DNA of 14,524 nucleotides, from the NCBI GenBank assembly GCA_003644175.1, contig QNBS01000019.1:1-14524 (forward strand), in the 5' to 3' direction. Shown one piece after another: positions 7,017 through 14,420 of the stretch. A program made the translations under genes and the position numbers. The first letter of the stretch is position 1. Every line of letters begins with the position of its first letter. The stretch is from Planctomycetota bacterium (GTDB taxonomy: Bacteria > Planctomycetota > Phycisphaerae > Sedimentisphaerales > Anaerohalosphaeraceae). The notes below the pieces were generated by a model. That model did not search any database and had not been told where the DNA came from. It worked only from the letters and a program-made list of their open reading frames with translations.

Positions 7017-8414
7017 GTGGATACCGATATCACTGTTGTTGGCGCAAAGCTTTACTTTATTCCGGTCCGGACACGTGTGCCGCTGAAGTTTGGGCCTGAG
7101 ACGTTGACGTCGGTGGTCTGCGAGCGCGTGTGCATGACGGTGGCGGGCAAGGACGGCCAGACGGCGACCGGCTGGGGAGAGACGCCGCTCAGCGTACAGT
7201 GGGTCTGGCCGAGTGCGTCGGGTTACAATGAGCGGTGCGAGGCCTTAAAGGATTTCTGCAAGGTGCTCTGTCGCCAGTGGGCAAAATTCGACGGCACAGG
7301 TTGCGCCATTGAGGTCGGCAGCGACTTTATTGACGGCAAATTAGGCAATCTGCTCGATGACTTCAACGCCAGACGCAGCGGCGAAGCTATGGGCCGATTA
7401 GCGGGGCTGGTTTGCTGTTCGGCGTTCGACATCGCCCTGCACGACGCCTTCGGGCAACTGCTGCAAAAGGATATCTACTCGACGTACACGCGCCGGTTTA
7501 TGAACCGCGATCTGGCGGCGTTTATTGCCCCGGCCGATGACGCCGACGTTTGCTTCGAGGGTAAGCACCCCGCTGATTTTCTCGATCCCCGCCCCGCCGA
7601 GACAATGCCTGCCTGGCATCTCGTGGGGGGCAAGGATCTGCTGGACGAATCCGAGTTGACAGGCGATGAGCCTGACGACGGTTATCCGGTGCTTCTTGCC
7701 GACTGGATTCGACGGGACGGACTGACATGCCTTAAGGTCAAACTGCGGGGCAACGATGCGGCGTGGGATTACGATCGGCTTGTCAAGGTGGGGACCATTG
7801 CGATTGATAACGGCGCCCTTTGGCTGACGAGCGATTTTAATTGTACGGTGACCGATCCGGCTTACGTCAACGACATCCTTGACCGACTGCTCGCCGAGCA
7901 TCCGAGAATCTGGCGGATGATCCTTTATGTCGAGCAGCCTTTTCCGTATGACCTGGAGGCGCACGCCATCGACGTGCACAGCGTGTCGGCGCGAAAGCCG
8001 CTGTTTATGGACGAAAGCGCCCACGACTGGAAAATGATCCGCTTAGGTCGCAGCCTGGGCTGGACGGGCGTGGCGCTTAAGACGTGCAAGACGCAAACCG
8101 GCGCAATCCTGAGCCTGTGCTGGGCGAAAGCGCACGGAATGGCGCTTATGGTGCAGGATTTGACCAACCCGATGCTCGCCCAGATTCCGCACGTGCGCCT
8201 TGCCGCTCATGCCGGCACAATCATGGGAGTGGAGACCAACTCCATGCAGTTCTACCCGGCCGCCAGCGCCCCCGAAGAGGCGATTCATCCCGGACTCTAT
8301 CAACGACGACACGGACGACTGGACCTTTCGAGCATCAAGGGGCCGGGATTTGGTTACAGACTCAGTGAAATAAAAAGACAATTGCCCGAACCGGCGGCGG
8401 CTTTTGCCCAATAG
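7017..8414 (+). CDS. Enolase-superfamily enzyme, MLE-like (mandelate racemase/muconate lactonizing group)
   Basis: A 465-aa enolase-superfamily enzyme. The barrel residues fit the muconate-lactonizing subgroup: K240-V-K242 on the second strand, metal ligands Asp273 (SDFNC), Glu306 (YVEQPF) and Asp332/Glu333 (MDES), and a lysine after the sixth strand (Lys355 or Lys358 in VALKTCKT) instead of the His-Asp dyad of mandelate racemase or acid-sugar dehydratases. Such enzymes abstract a proton alpha to a carboxylate and carry out epimerisation, cycloisomerisation or dehydration. It is longer than the usual 350-400 residues, with an extra segment around 165-235 before the barrel. The GTG start at 7017 is supported by AGGGA at 7006-7010, which overlaps the HAD stop, so translation is probably coupled. 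The substrate cannot be named from sequence. Confidence 0.85.
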   Translation: MDTDITVVGAKLYFIPVRTRVPLKFGPETLTSVVCERVCMTVAGKDGQTATGWGETPLSVQWVWPSASGYNERCEALKDFCKVLCRQWAKFDGTGCAIEVGSDFIDGKLGNLLDDFNARRSGEAMGRLAGLVCCSAFDIALHDAFGQLLQKDIYSTYTRRFMNRDLAAFIAPADDADVCFEGKHPADFLDPRPAETMPAWHLVGGKDLLDESELTGDEPDDGYPVLLADWIRRDGLTCLKVKLRGNDAAWDYDRLVKVGTIAIDNGALWLTSDFNCTVTDPAYVNDILDRLLAEHPRIWRMILYVEQPFPYDLEAHAIDVHSVSARKPLFMDESAHDWKMIRLGRSLGWTGVALKTCKTQTGAILSLCWAKAHGMALMVQDLTNPMLAQIPHVRLAAHAGTIMGVETNSMQFYPAASAPEEAIHPGLYQRRHGRLDLSSIKGPGFGYRLSEIKRQLPEPAAAFAQ

Positions 8415-8439
8415 ATCAATCGCATTTACAGAGGGAATT

Positions 8440-9480
8440 ATGAAAACATGGAATATCGGAGTAGTGGGCGCAGGCCTGATCGCGGACTTTCACGCCCGCG
8501 CTATTAATGACATCGACAACGCCAGACTGATCGGCTTTTGCGACAGCGGATCGGGACATGCCAGGGAATTGGCCGACAAATACTCATGCCGGGCCTTTGC
8601 CGATTACCAGGAGATGGTCGACGCCGACGATATCGACATTTTGGCGATTGCCACGCCGAGCGGATTTCACGCCGAACCCACTATTGCCGCCGCGCAGGCG
8701 CACAAGCACGTGATATGCGAAAAGCCGCTGGAAGTAACGCTGGATCGCATCGATGCGATGATCGCCGCCCACGACAATGCCGGTACGCAATTAGGCGGGA
8801 TATTCCCGTACCGCTTCAACGACGCGATGGTGCCCCTGCGAAAGGCGATCGATTCGGGGCGGTTCGGCGTGATCACCTACGCCGGAGTTTACGTGCCCTG
8901 GTGGCGGACGGACGAGTATTACAAAGATTCATGGCACGGCACGTGGAAGCTCGACGGCGGCGGGGCATTGATGAACCAGTCCATCCACATGATCGACCTG
9001 CTCTGCCACCTCATGTGCCCGGTCGAGAGCGTCCAGGCCTACGCCCACAACCTCGGCCATCCGCAGATCGAGGCCGAAGATACGGCGGTCGTGAGTCTGC
9101 GATTTGCCAGCGGCGCCGTCGGGATTATTTACGGCACGACGGCCTCCTGGCCGGGCCAGTTCCGCAGATTCGAGATAACCGGCACAAAAGGCGCCGTCGT
9201 CTATCTGGAAGACAGCTTCACCGTCTGGCGGTTCGCCGAGGAAACCGCCGAAGACGACCAGATTCGAGCCAGGTTCGGCGATATCTCAGGCGGCGGCGGA
9301 GTAGCGGACCCGGCGGCTATCGATTACGAAAACCACACAAGAAATTTCAAAGCTTTCATAGATTCACTTGAAACCGGCGAAGAATTCAGTATAAATGGAC
9401 AACAAGCCCGAAAGGCGGTCGAACTAATAGTGGCAATATACGAATCCGCCCGCGAGCAGAAGTGTGTGAAATTGAGTTAG
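8440..9480 (+). CDS. Gfo/Idh/MocA-family NAD(P)-dependent oxidoreductase
   Basis: A 346-aa sugar or cyclitol dehydrogenase-like protein. The N-terminal Rossmann fold shows GAGLIA at 10-15. The catalytic EKP motif is at 94-96 (CEKPLEV, with Lys95). The C-terminal domain carries KLDGGGALMNQSIHMIDLL, with His183 and Asp186 as the usual active-site pair. Family members oxidise or reduce a sugar-ring or inositol hydroxyl. The ATG at 8440 is chosen over the in-frame TTG at 8404, which overlaps the previous gene, because GAGGGA at 8431-8436 precedes the ATG and the Rossmann strand starts directly after it. It sits 25 bases after the enolase-superfamily gene and 12 bases before the LarA-like gene, so it is surely co-transcribed with both. 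The substrate is unknown. Confidence 0.9.
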   Translation: MKTWNIGVVGAGLIADFHARAINDIDNARLIGFCDSGSGHARELADKYSCRAFADYQEMVDADDIDILAIATPSGFHAEPTIAAAQAHKHVICEKPLEVTLDRIDAMIAAHDNAGTQLGGIFPYRFNDAMVPLRKAIDSGRFGVITYAGVYVPWWRTDEYYKDSWHGTWKLDGGGALMNQSIHMIDLLCHLMCPVESVQAYAHNLGHPQIEAEDTAVVSLRFASGAVGIIYGTTASWPGQFRRFEITGTKGAVVYLEDSFTVWRFAEETAEDDQIRARFGDISGGGGVADPAAIDYENHTRNFKAFIDSLETGEEFSINGQQARKAVELIVAIYESAREQKCVKLS

Positions 9481-9492
9481 AGGACGGTTAGT

Positions 9493-10770
9493 TTGGTGAT
9501 ATCGAGAGAAAATAAGGACGGTCAGGTCGAGATGGCTCAGGCCGCAAGTGCGGTCGAAGAGTTCTTTGCGCAGAATGACTATACGGCAAAGCGGCTTCTG
9601 CTGATCGTGCCGGACAACACCCGCTCCGGGCCCATAGGCGAGGTCTTCAAGATGATCTTCGACGCCGTCGCCGACAAGGCCGCGGCGCTGGATGTGCTTG
9701 TGGCGCTGGGAACGCATCAGCCGATGACGGTCGAGCAGATTTGCACGCGGCTTTCGATATCTGGCAAGGAGCGCAAGAGCAAGTACCGGTCGATTAAGTT
9801 CTTCAATCACGAATGGGACAAACCCGAGACCTTCGCTACAATCGGGCAGATCGGCGCCGATGAAATCAGCGAAATAAGCGACGGCCTGTTTGCAGAAGAA
9901 GTCGATGTCAGGATCAATAAGCTCATCTTCGACTACGATGAGTTCTTCATATTAGGCCCTGTTTTTCCGCACGAAGTGGTGGGCTTTTCGGGCGGGCACA
10001 AGTACGTTTTTCCCGGAGTCGCCGGCGCCGAGATCATCAACTTTTTCCACTGGCTCGGCGCCGTCATCACCAACCCGTGGGTAAACGGCAACAAGTGGAC
10101 CCCCACCAGAAAAGTCGTCGAAAAGGCCGCATCTTTCATCGACGTGCCGCGAAAATTCTTTGCCGTCGTCGCCGTAAACAATCAACTCAAAGGCCTCTAT
10201 ATCGGCGACGTCGCGGATGCGTGGGAAAAGGCGGCCGATCTTTCCGAGCAGGTGCACATCATCTACGTCGAGAAGCCATACAAAACGATACTCGGCATCG
10301 CACCGGAGATGTACGACGATATCTGGACGGCGGGCAAGGTCATGTACAAGCTCGAACCGGTAGTCGCCGACGGCGGAACATTGATTATCTACGCGCCGCA
10401 CATCACCGAGATCAGCTATACGCACGGCAAAATACTCGATGAGATCGGCTATCACACGCGGGACTACTTCCTGAAGCAATGGGACAAATTCAAGGACTTC
10501 CCGCGCGGCGTAACCGCCCATTCCACCCACGTCAAGGGTATCGGAACGTTCGTCGACGGCGTCGAAAAACCGAGGGTCAATGTGATTCTCGCCACGCAGA
10601 TTCCCCAGGAACGCTGCAAAAAAATAAATCTGGGATACATGAATCCCGATGAGATTAATATCGCTGATTACGAAAACAAAACCGACCAGGGGATGCTCGT
10701 GGTGCATCATGCCGGCGAACTGCTGCACCGTTTGAAAAGCGGGTATATACCGAGCATTCCGAAAGAATAA
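9493..10770 (+). CDS. LarA-like nickel-dependent 2-hydroxyacid racemase/epimerase
   Basis: A 425-aa member of the lactate racemase (LarA/DUF2088) family, which uses a nickel-pincer nucleotide (NPN) to racemise or epimerise alpha-hydroxy acids through hydride transfer. Residues line up with Lactobacillus plantarum LarA at matching spacings: Asp41 and Arg44 (DNTRSGP; LarA D72/R75), His75 (GTHQP; H108), His160 (H174), Lys170 in GGHKYVFPG (K184, the covalent cofactor lysine) and His186 (H200). The catalytic set is therefore intact. Candidate starts are TTG 9493 and GTG 9496, both after AGAGGA at 9479-9484, or ATG 9532. Its neighbours are a mannonate oxidoreductase, sugar dehydrogenases and gnd, so a C2 epimerase of a sugar acid such as gluconate/mannonate is more likely than lactate racemase. 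No larB, larC or larE is visible. Confidence 0.88.
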   Translation: MVISRENKDGQVEMAQAASAVEEFFAQNDYTAKRLLLIVPDNTRSGPIGEVFKMIFDAVADKAAALDVLVALGTHQPMTVEQICTRLSISGKERKSKYRSIKFFNHEWDKPETFATIGQIGADEISEISDGLFAEEVDVRINKLIFDYDEFFILGPVFPHEVVGFSGGHKYVFPGVAGAEIINFFHWLGAVITNPWVNGNKWTPTRKVVEKAASFIDVPRKFFAVVAVNNQLKGLYIGDVADAWEKAADLSEQVHIIYVEKPYKTILGIAPEMYDDIWTAGKVMYKLEPVVADGGTLIIYAPHITEISYTHGKILDEIGYHTRDYFLKQWDKFKDFPRGVTAHSTHVKGIGTFVDGVEKPRVNVILATQIPQERCKKINLGYMNPDEINIADYENKTDQGMLVVHHAGELLHRLKSGYIPSIPKE

Positions 10771-10784
10771 AAAAGATAAAAATA

Positions 10785-10859
10785 GCCACAGAGGGCACAG
10801 AGGCCACAGAGTTTGTTAATAATTATTTTACTCTCTGTGAACTCTGTGTCCTCTGTGGC
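10785..10859. repeat. Long imperfect inverted repeat (CACAGAG-type) between larA-like and gnd
   Basis: The arms 10785-10811 and 10833-10859 pair over 27 positions with three mismatches around an AT-rich 21-base loop. Each arm is itself built of repeated CACAGAG units (GCCACAGAGG, then CACAGAGG, then CACAGAG), so it combines direct and inverted repetition. There is no T-run after it. The phrase resembles an interspersed element I know from environmental bacterial genomes. It could slow transcription between LarA-like and gnd or be a mobile-repeat remnant. Confidence 0.75.
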
Positions 10860-10872
10860 AAAATATTCCGGT

Positions 10873-10913
10873 CCCGGCTTCGCCGGGTTAACAAATTGAA
10901 ATTTGTAAGGGAG
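10873..10913 (+). promoter_or_regulatory. Two short hairpins and ribosome site in the gnd leader
   Basis: CCCGGC-TTC-GCCGGG (10873-10887) is a perfect 6-bp hairpin without a following T-run. ACAAATT-GA-AATTTGT (10891-10906) is a perfect 7-bp palindrome ending right at the gnd ribosome site AAGGGAG (10907-10913), nine bases before the start codon at 10922. They could set translation level or mRNA stability at the operon junction; no riboswitch family is recognised. Confidence 0.4.
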
Positions 10914-10921
10914 TAAGTAAA

Positions 10922-12373
10922 ATGTCACAAGCGGATATAGGCCTCGTGGGCCTGGCGGTAATGGGAGAGAACTTCATTCTCAATATGGAAAGCAAGGGCT
11001 TTACGGTTGCCTGTTTCAACCGCACGGTCTCGAAGGTCGATACTTTCATCGAGGGTCGCGCCAAAGGCAAAAACATCATCGGCTGTCATTCGATCGAGGA
11101 GTTCGTCAAGAGCCTCAAGCGGCCGCGCAAGGCGATGCTGCTGGTAAAGGCCGGTCCCGCCGTGGATGCGTTTATCGAGCAGATACTGCCGCTGCTGGAC
11201 GACGGCGACATAATCATCGACGGCGGCAATTCGCATTTTCCCGACACGATCCGCCGGTGTGAGTATGTCGAAAGCAAGGGCAAGCTGTATGTCGGAACGG
11301 GTGTATCGGGCGGTGAAGAAGGAGCGCTTAAAGGGCCGTCGATTATGCCCGGCGGCAGTGGCGGCGCGTGGGAACATGTAAAACCCATCTTCCAGAAATG
11401 CTCCGCCCACACCGACGCAGGCGAGCCCTGCTGCGACTGGATCGGAGAAGGCGGCGCAGGCCACTTCGTCAAGATGGTCCACAACGGCATCGAGTACGGC
11501 GACATGCAGATGATCTGCGAGACGTACCAGATGATGAAAGCCGGCCTGGGCATGACTAACCGGCAAATGCACGAAGTCTTCACCGAGTGGAACGCCGGCG
11601 AACTGGATTCCTACCTCATCGAGATCACGCGGGACATCTTAGGCTACAAAGACGAAGACGGCAACGAAGTTATCGACCTCATCCTCGATACGGCCGGGCA
11701 AAAAGGAACCGGCAAGTGGACCGGCATCGCCGCGCTCGATCTGGGACAGCCCCTGACGCTGATCGGCGAAGCGGTCTTTGCAAGATGCCTTTCGGCGTTG
11801 AAGGATCAGCGGGTTGCAGCATCAAAGGTGCTGTCCGGACCGACGGCGAAGTTCTCCGGCGACAAGGCTGCATTTGTCAACGACCTGCGGCAAGCGCTTT
11901 ATGCATCGAAGATCGTCAGCTACGCACAGGGCTATCAACTCATGCGTGCCGCCGCCGAACATTACAAATGGAACCTCAACTACGGCGGTATCGCACTCAT
12001 GTGGCGCGGCGGCTGTATCATCCGCTCGGCATTTTTGGGCAAAATCAAGGAAGCGTTCGACAAGAATCCCGAACTGGAGAACCTCCTCCTCGATCCGTTC
12101 TTCAAAGATGCGGTAGAAAACGCCCAAACTTCCTGGCGTAAGGTCGTAACAACCGCAGTCGAAATGGGCATTCCAATTCCGGCAATCAGTTCGGCATTGG
12201 CGTTCTTTGACGGGTATCGCGCCGAAAGGCTGCCCGCCAACCTCCTCCAGGCCCAGCGGGATTACTTCGGCGCCCACACATACGAGCGTGTGGACAAGCC
12301 CCGGGGCGAGTTCTTCCACACCAACTGGACCGGCAGAGGAGGCACAACCGCGGCCTCAACGTACATAGCATAA
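10922..12373 (+). CDS. gnd: 6-phosphogluconate dehydrogenase, decarboxylating (NADP type)
   Basis: Gnd oxidatively decarboxylates 6-phosphogluconate to ribulose-5-phosphate in the pentose phosphate pathway. The 483-aa length is that of the long homodimeric form. Rossmann motif GLAVMG is at 10-15, and Asn33-Arg34-Thr35 is the signature that binds the 2'-phosphate of NADP. The catalytic residues Lys184, His187, Asn188 and Glu191 ([12 protein letters not shown]) match sheep K183/H186/N187/E190. The stretch [18 protein letters not shown] and the C-terminal [17 protein letters not shown] are standard signatures, and the tail [10 protein letters not shown] is complete. The ATG at 10922 follows AAGGGAG. 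The gene lies 151 bases after the LarA-like gene and ends before a strong terminator, so it closes the run. Its position suggests that the pathway product enters as 6-phosphogluconate. Confidence 0.97.
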   Translation: MSQADIGLVGLAVMGENFILNMESKGFTVACFNRTVSKVDTFIEGRAKGKNIIGCHSIEEFVKSLKRPRKAMLLVKAGPAVDAFIEQILPLLDDGDIIIDGGNSHFPDTIRRCEYVESKGKLYVGTGVSGGEEGALKGPSIMPGGSGGAWEHVKPIFQKCSAHTDAGEPCCDWIGEGGAGHFVKMVHNGIEYGDMQMICETYQMMKAGLGMTNRQMHEVFTEWNAGELDSYLIEITRDILGYKDEDGNEVIDLILDTAGQKGTGKWTGIAALDLGQPLTLIGEAVFARCLSALKDQRVAASKVLSGPTAKFSGDKAAFVNDLRQALYASKIVSYAQGYQLMRAAAEHYKWNLNYGGIALMWRGGCIIRSAFLGKIKEAFDKNPELENLLLDPFFKDAVENAQTSWRKVVTTAVEMGIPIPAISSALAFFDGYRAERLPANLLQAQRDYFGAHTYERVDKPRGEFFHTNWTGRGGTTAASTYIA

Positions 12374-12377
12374 AGTG

Positions 12378-12398
12378 TTTTCGACACCCTGTCGAAAA
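12378..12398. other. Perfect short hairpin just after gnd
   Basis: TTTTCGAC (12378-12385) and GTCGAAAA (12391-12398) form a perfect 8-bp stem with a 5-base loop, five bases after the gnd stop and directly before the intrinsic terminator. It may protect the 3' end of the transcript. Confidence 0.45.
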
Positions 12399-12404
12399 AG
12401 ATAT

Positions 12405-12438
12405 AAGCCCCGCAAGTATCGTCTTGCGGGGCTTTTTT
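12405..12438 (+). terminator. Rho-independent terminator of gnd and the upstream run
   Basis: AAGCCCCGCAAG (12405-12416) pairs perfectly with CTTGCGGGGCTT (12423-12434) across a 6-base loop, followed by a T-run through 12438. It is the strongest terminator in the window and marks the end of the pfp-to-gnd transcription unit. Confidence 0.93.
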
Positions 12439-12512
12439 CACGTACAATCCGCCCTCAAACGCAAAATTTCCTTCCCCAGTGACATACAGTTGACACTGCT
12501 TTCGGAATTTCC

Positions 12513-12543
12513 TTGACTTTTCCGATTCAGTACCGGTTATAGT
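12513..12543 (+). promoter_or_regulatory. Possible promoter for the small unknown gene
   Basis: TTGACT at 12513-12518 and TATAGT at 12538-12543 are good boxes, but the spacer is 19 bases, longer than ideal. A start near 12550 would give a GC-rich leader of about 90 bases before the ATG at 12638. The rest of the 12439-12637 gap shows no other clear signal. Confidence 0.45.
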
Positions 12544-12637
12544 ACGGCAATTGCAGATAATTACTGCGGCAGGCGTATCCGGACCGGCTTCTCCGGCGTC
12601 TCGTCCACGGAATGGTGAATATTCAGGGGCAATCACG

Positions 12638-12922
12638 ATGCTTGAGACAAGACATGGCATTATTAGCAGCATCCACCATCATATTAAAGGTTATGGCGGG
12701 CGGTATCATGAGTGGTGCGTGGGTATCTGCAGTACGAAAGATCGGGAGTTTCTCCATGCACGGCAGGCCGACTCGGATTCGCTGATCTTCAGAAAGGCCC
12801 AGTCGCCGGAAGATGCCCAATCGGTGATGGCCTATTTTATCTATATTTACCAACTCAGCCGCGCCGCCAACAGCAGCGATAACGGAAACAGCGACATCGT
12901 TTTCACATACAAAGCAGACTAA
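12638..12922 (+). CDS. Small unknown protein (94 aa), possibly GIY-YIG-like
   Basis: A 94-aa protein starting MLETRHGIISSIHHHIKGYGG. The ATG at 12638 is preferred over the in-frame TTG at 12551 because the extra residues look like untranslated leader and AGGGGC sits shortly upstream. Visible features are a His-rich N-terminal stretch, WCVGICSTKDREFLHAR, the phrase LIFRKAQSPEDAQSVMAYF, and DNGNSDIVFTYKAD at the end. The order VGI, then a charged residue, His, and an aromatic segment with a final YxYK-like end recalls uncharacterised proteins with a GIY-YIG-like YVGI-x-R-x-H core, but the expected Arg is displaced and the match is weak. No signal peptide or membrane segment is seen. It stands between the terminator and uxaC with its own promoter. 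Function unknown. Confidence 0.6.
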   Translation: MLETRHGIISSIHHHIKGYGGRYHEWCVGICSTKDREFLHARQADSDSLIFRKAQSPEDAQSVMAYFIYIYQLSRAANSSDNGNSDIVFTYKAD

Positions 12923-12939
12923 ACATCTGGCGTTCTGCC

Positions 12940-12968
12940 TTGACACACCGATGAGGCTCCGTTATGAT
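12940..12968 (+). promoter_or_regulatory. Near-consensus sigma-70 promoter for uxaC
   Basis: TTGACA at 12940-12945 and TATGAT at 12963-12968 with a 17-base spacer make this the best promoter in the window. Transcription would start about 33 bases before the uxaC ATG. The -10 context GTTATGATG is shared with the dtd promoter. No obvious operator palindrome overlaps it. Confidence 0.8.
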
Positions 12969-13007
12969 GTCCGGCACTTGTATCATTATGATTTGGGAGA
13001 GTGAATA

Positions 13008-14420
13008 ATGCCGGAATTTATGTCTGAGGATTTTCTGCTGCAAACGGAAACCGCGCGGGTTCTTTACCACGAGCATGCCGCCGGGATGCCGATTTACGAT
13101 TACCACTGCCATGTGATCGCCGCCGAGATTGCCGACGACCGGCAGTTCGAGAATATGACGCAGGTCTGGCTGGCGGGCGACCACTACAAATGGCGCGCCA
13201 TGCGCACCAACGGCGTCGCCGAGCGTTATTGCACCGGGGACGCGAGCGACTGGGAAAAATTCGAGCAGTGGGCGGCGACCGTGCCGGCCTGCCTGCGGAA
13301 TCCGCTGTATCACTGGACGCACCTGGAGTTGAAACGTCCCTTCGGCATTACGGGAAAACTGCTCGGCCCGGACACGGCCAGGGAAATCTACGACGCCTGC
13401 AGCGAGATGCTCACTACGCCGGAATTCAGCGTGCGCAATATCATGCGGAAGATGAATGTCAAGCTCATCTGCACGACGGAGGACCCGCTTGACAGTCTCG
13501 AACATCACGCAAAGATTCGCGACGACGGCTTTGAGATCAAGGTCCATACCGCGTGGCGGCCGGACAAGGCGATGGCCGCCGAGAATGTCCCGCTGCTCAA
13601 TACCTGGATCGACAGACTGCAGGAAATCGCCGATGTCTATGTCGCCGATTACGACTCCTACCTGACCGCCCTCCGCAGACGACACGACGAATTCCACGCC
13701 AACGGCTGCCGTCTGAGCGACCACGGCCTGGAGGCGGCGTTTGCCGACGACTACACCGCAAGGGAAATCGCCCTTATCTTCGAGAGGATTCGTTCCGGCA
13801 AGTCCCTGAACGCCGTCGAGATCGGCAAGTTCAAATCGGCCATGATGGTCGAGTTCGCCCTGATGGACCACGAAAAAGGCTGGGTCCAGCAGCTTCATGT
13901 CGGCGCCATGCGAAACAACAACACCCGCTTCTTCAAGGCGCTCGGTCCGGACACCGGCTTTGACTCCATCGGCGACTATCTTACCGCCGCGCCGCTGTCG
14001 AGATTTCTCGACCGGCTCGACTCGCAGGACAAGCTGGCCAGGACCATTCTGTACAATCTCCACCCGCGCGACAACGCAGTAATGGCGACGATGATCGGCA
14101 ACTTCCAGGACGGCTCGACGCCCGGCAAGATGCAGTTCGGCTCGGGGTGGTGGTTTATGGACCAAAAGGACGGCATGATCAACCAGATCAACACACTATC
14201 CAATATGGGCCTCCTGAGCAGATTCGTCGGCATGCTGACCGATTCGAGGAGCTTTTTGTCCTACCCCCGACACGAATACTTCCGCCGCATCCTCTGCAAC
14301 ATCATAGGCAACGACGCCGAAAACGGCGAACTGCCCGGCGACATGAAGCTGTTGGGCCAAATGGTGGAAGACATCTGCTACAACAACGCCAAAAACTACT
14401 TCCCAATGGAATGCGATTAG
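13008..14420 (+). CDS. uxaC: Uronate isomerase (glucuronate/galacturonate isomerase)
   Basis: UxaC isomerises D-glucuronate to D-fructuronate (and D-galacturonate to D-tagaturonate), the first cytoplasmic step of uronate breakdown. The 470-aa length is typical. The amidohydrolase-fold metal motif H33-C-H35 lies in YDYHCHV. Family signatures include the FGITGKLLGPDTA region, CTTEDPLDSLEHH, STPGKMQFGSGWWF and the C-terminal MLTDSRSFLSYPRHEYFRR. GGGAGA at 12995-13000 precedes the ATG. It is on its own transcript, separate from the SDR (mannonate oxidoreductase) 7.5 kb upstream that would use its product. Its TAG overlaps by four bases the TAA of the convergent URO-D-like gene. No anomalies were seen. 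Confidence 0.97.
   Translation: MPEFMSEDFLLQTETARVLYHEHAAGMPIYDYHCHVIAAEIADDRQFENMTQVWLAGDHYKWRAMRTNGVAERYCTGDASDWEKFEQWAATVPACLRNPLYHWTHLELKRPFGITGKLLGPDTAREIYDACSEMLTTPEFSVRNIMRKMNVKLICTTEDPLDSLEHHAKIRDDGFEIKVHTAWRPDKAMAAENVPLLNTWIDRLQEIADVYVADYDSYLTALRRRHDEFHANGCRLSDHGLEAAFADDYTAREIALIFERIRSGKSLNAVEIGKFKSAMMVEFALMDHEKGWVQQLHVGAMRNNNTRFFKALGPDTGFDSIGDYLTAAPLSRFLDRLDSQDKLARTILYNLHPRDNAVMATMIGNFQDGSTPGKMQFGSGWWFMDQKDGMINQINTLSNMGLLSRFVGMLTDSRSFLSYPRHEYFRRILCNIIGNDAENGELPGDMKLLGQMVEDICYNNAKNYFPMECD

Noticed and set aside
7017..8414. Calling the enolase-superfamily gene a mannonate or gluconate dehydratase
   Set aside because: The sixth-strand position has lysine instead of the dehydratase/mandelate-racemase His-Asp features, so a dehydratase name would be driven by context only.
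9952..10728. 258-aa open frame on the minus strand opposite the LarA-like gene
   Set aside because: Antisense shadow; the plus strand carries intact LarA catalytic residues.
12903..14165. 420-aa open frame on the minus strand opposite uxaC
   Set aside because: It is the antisense of uxaC with no motif of its own; length is explained by codon bias of the real gene.
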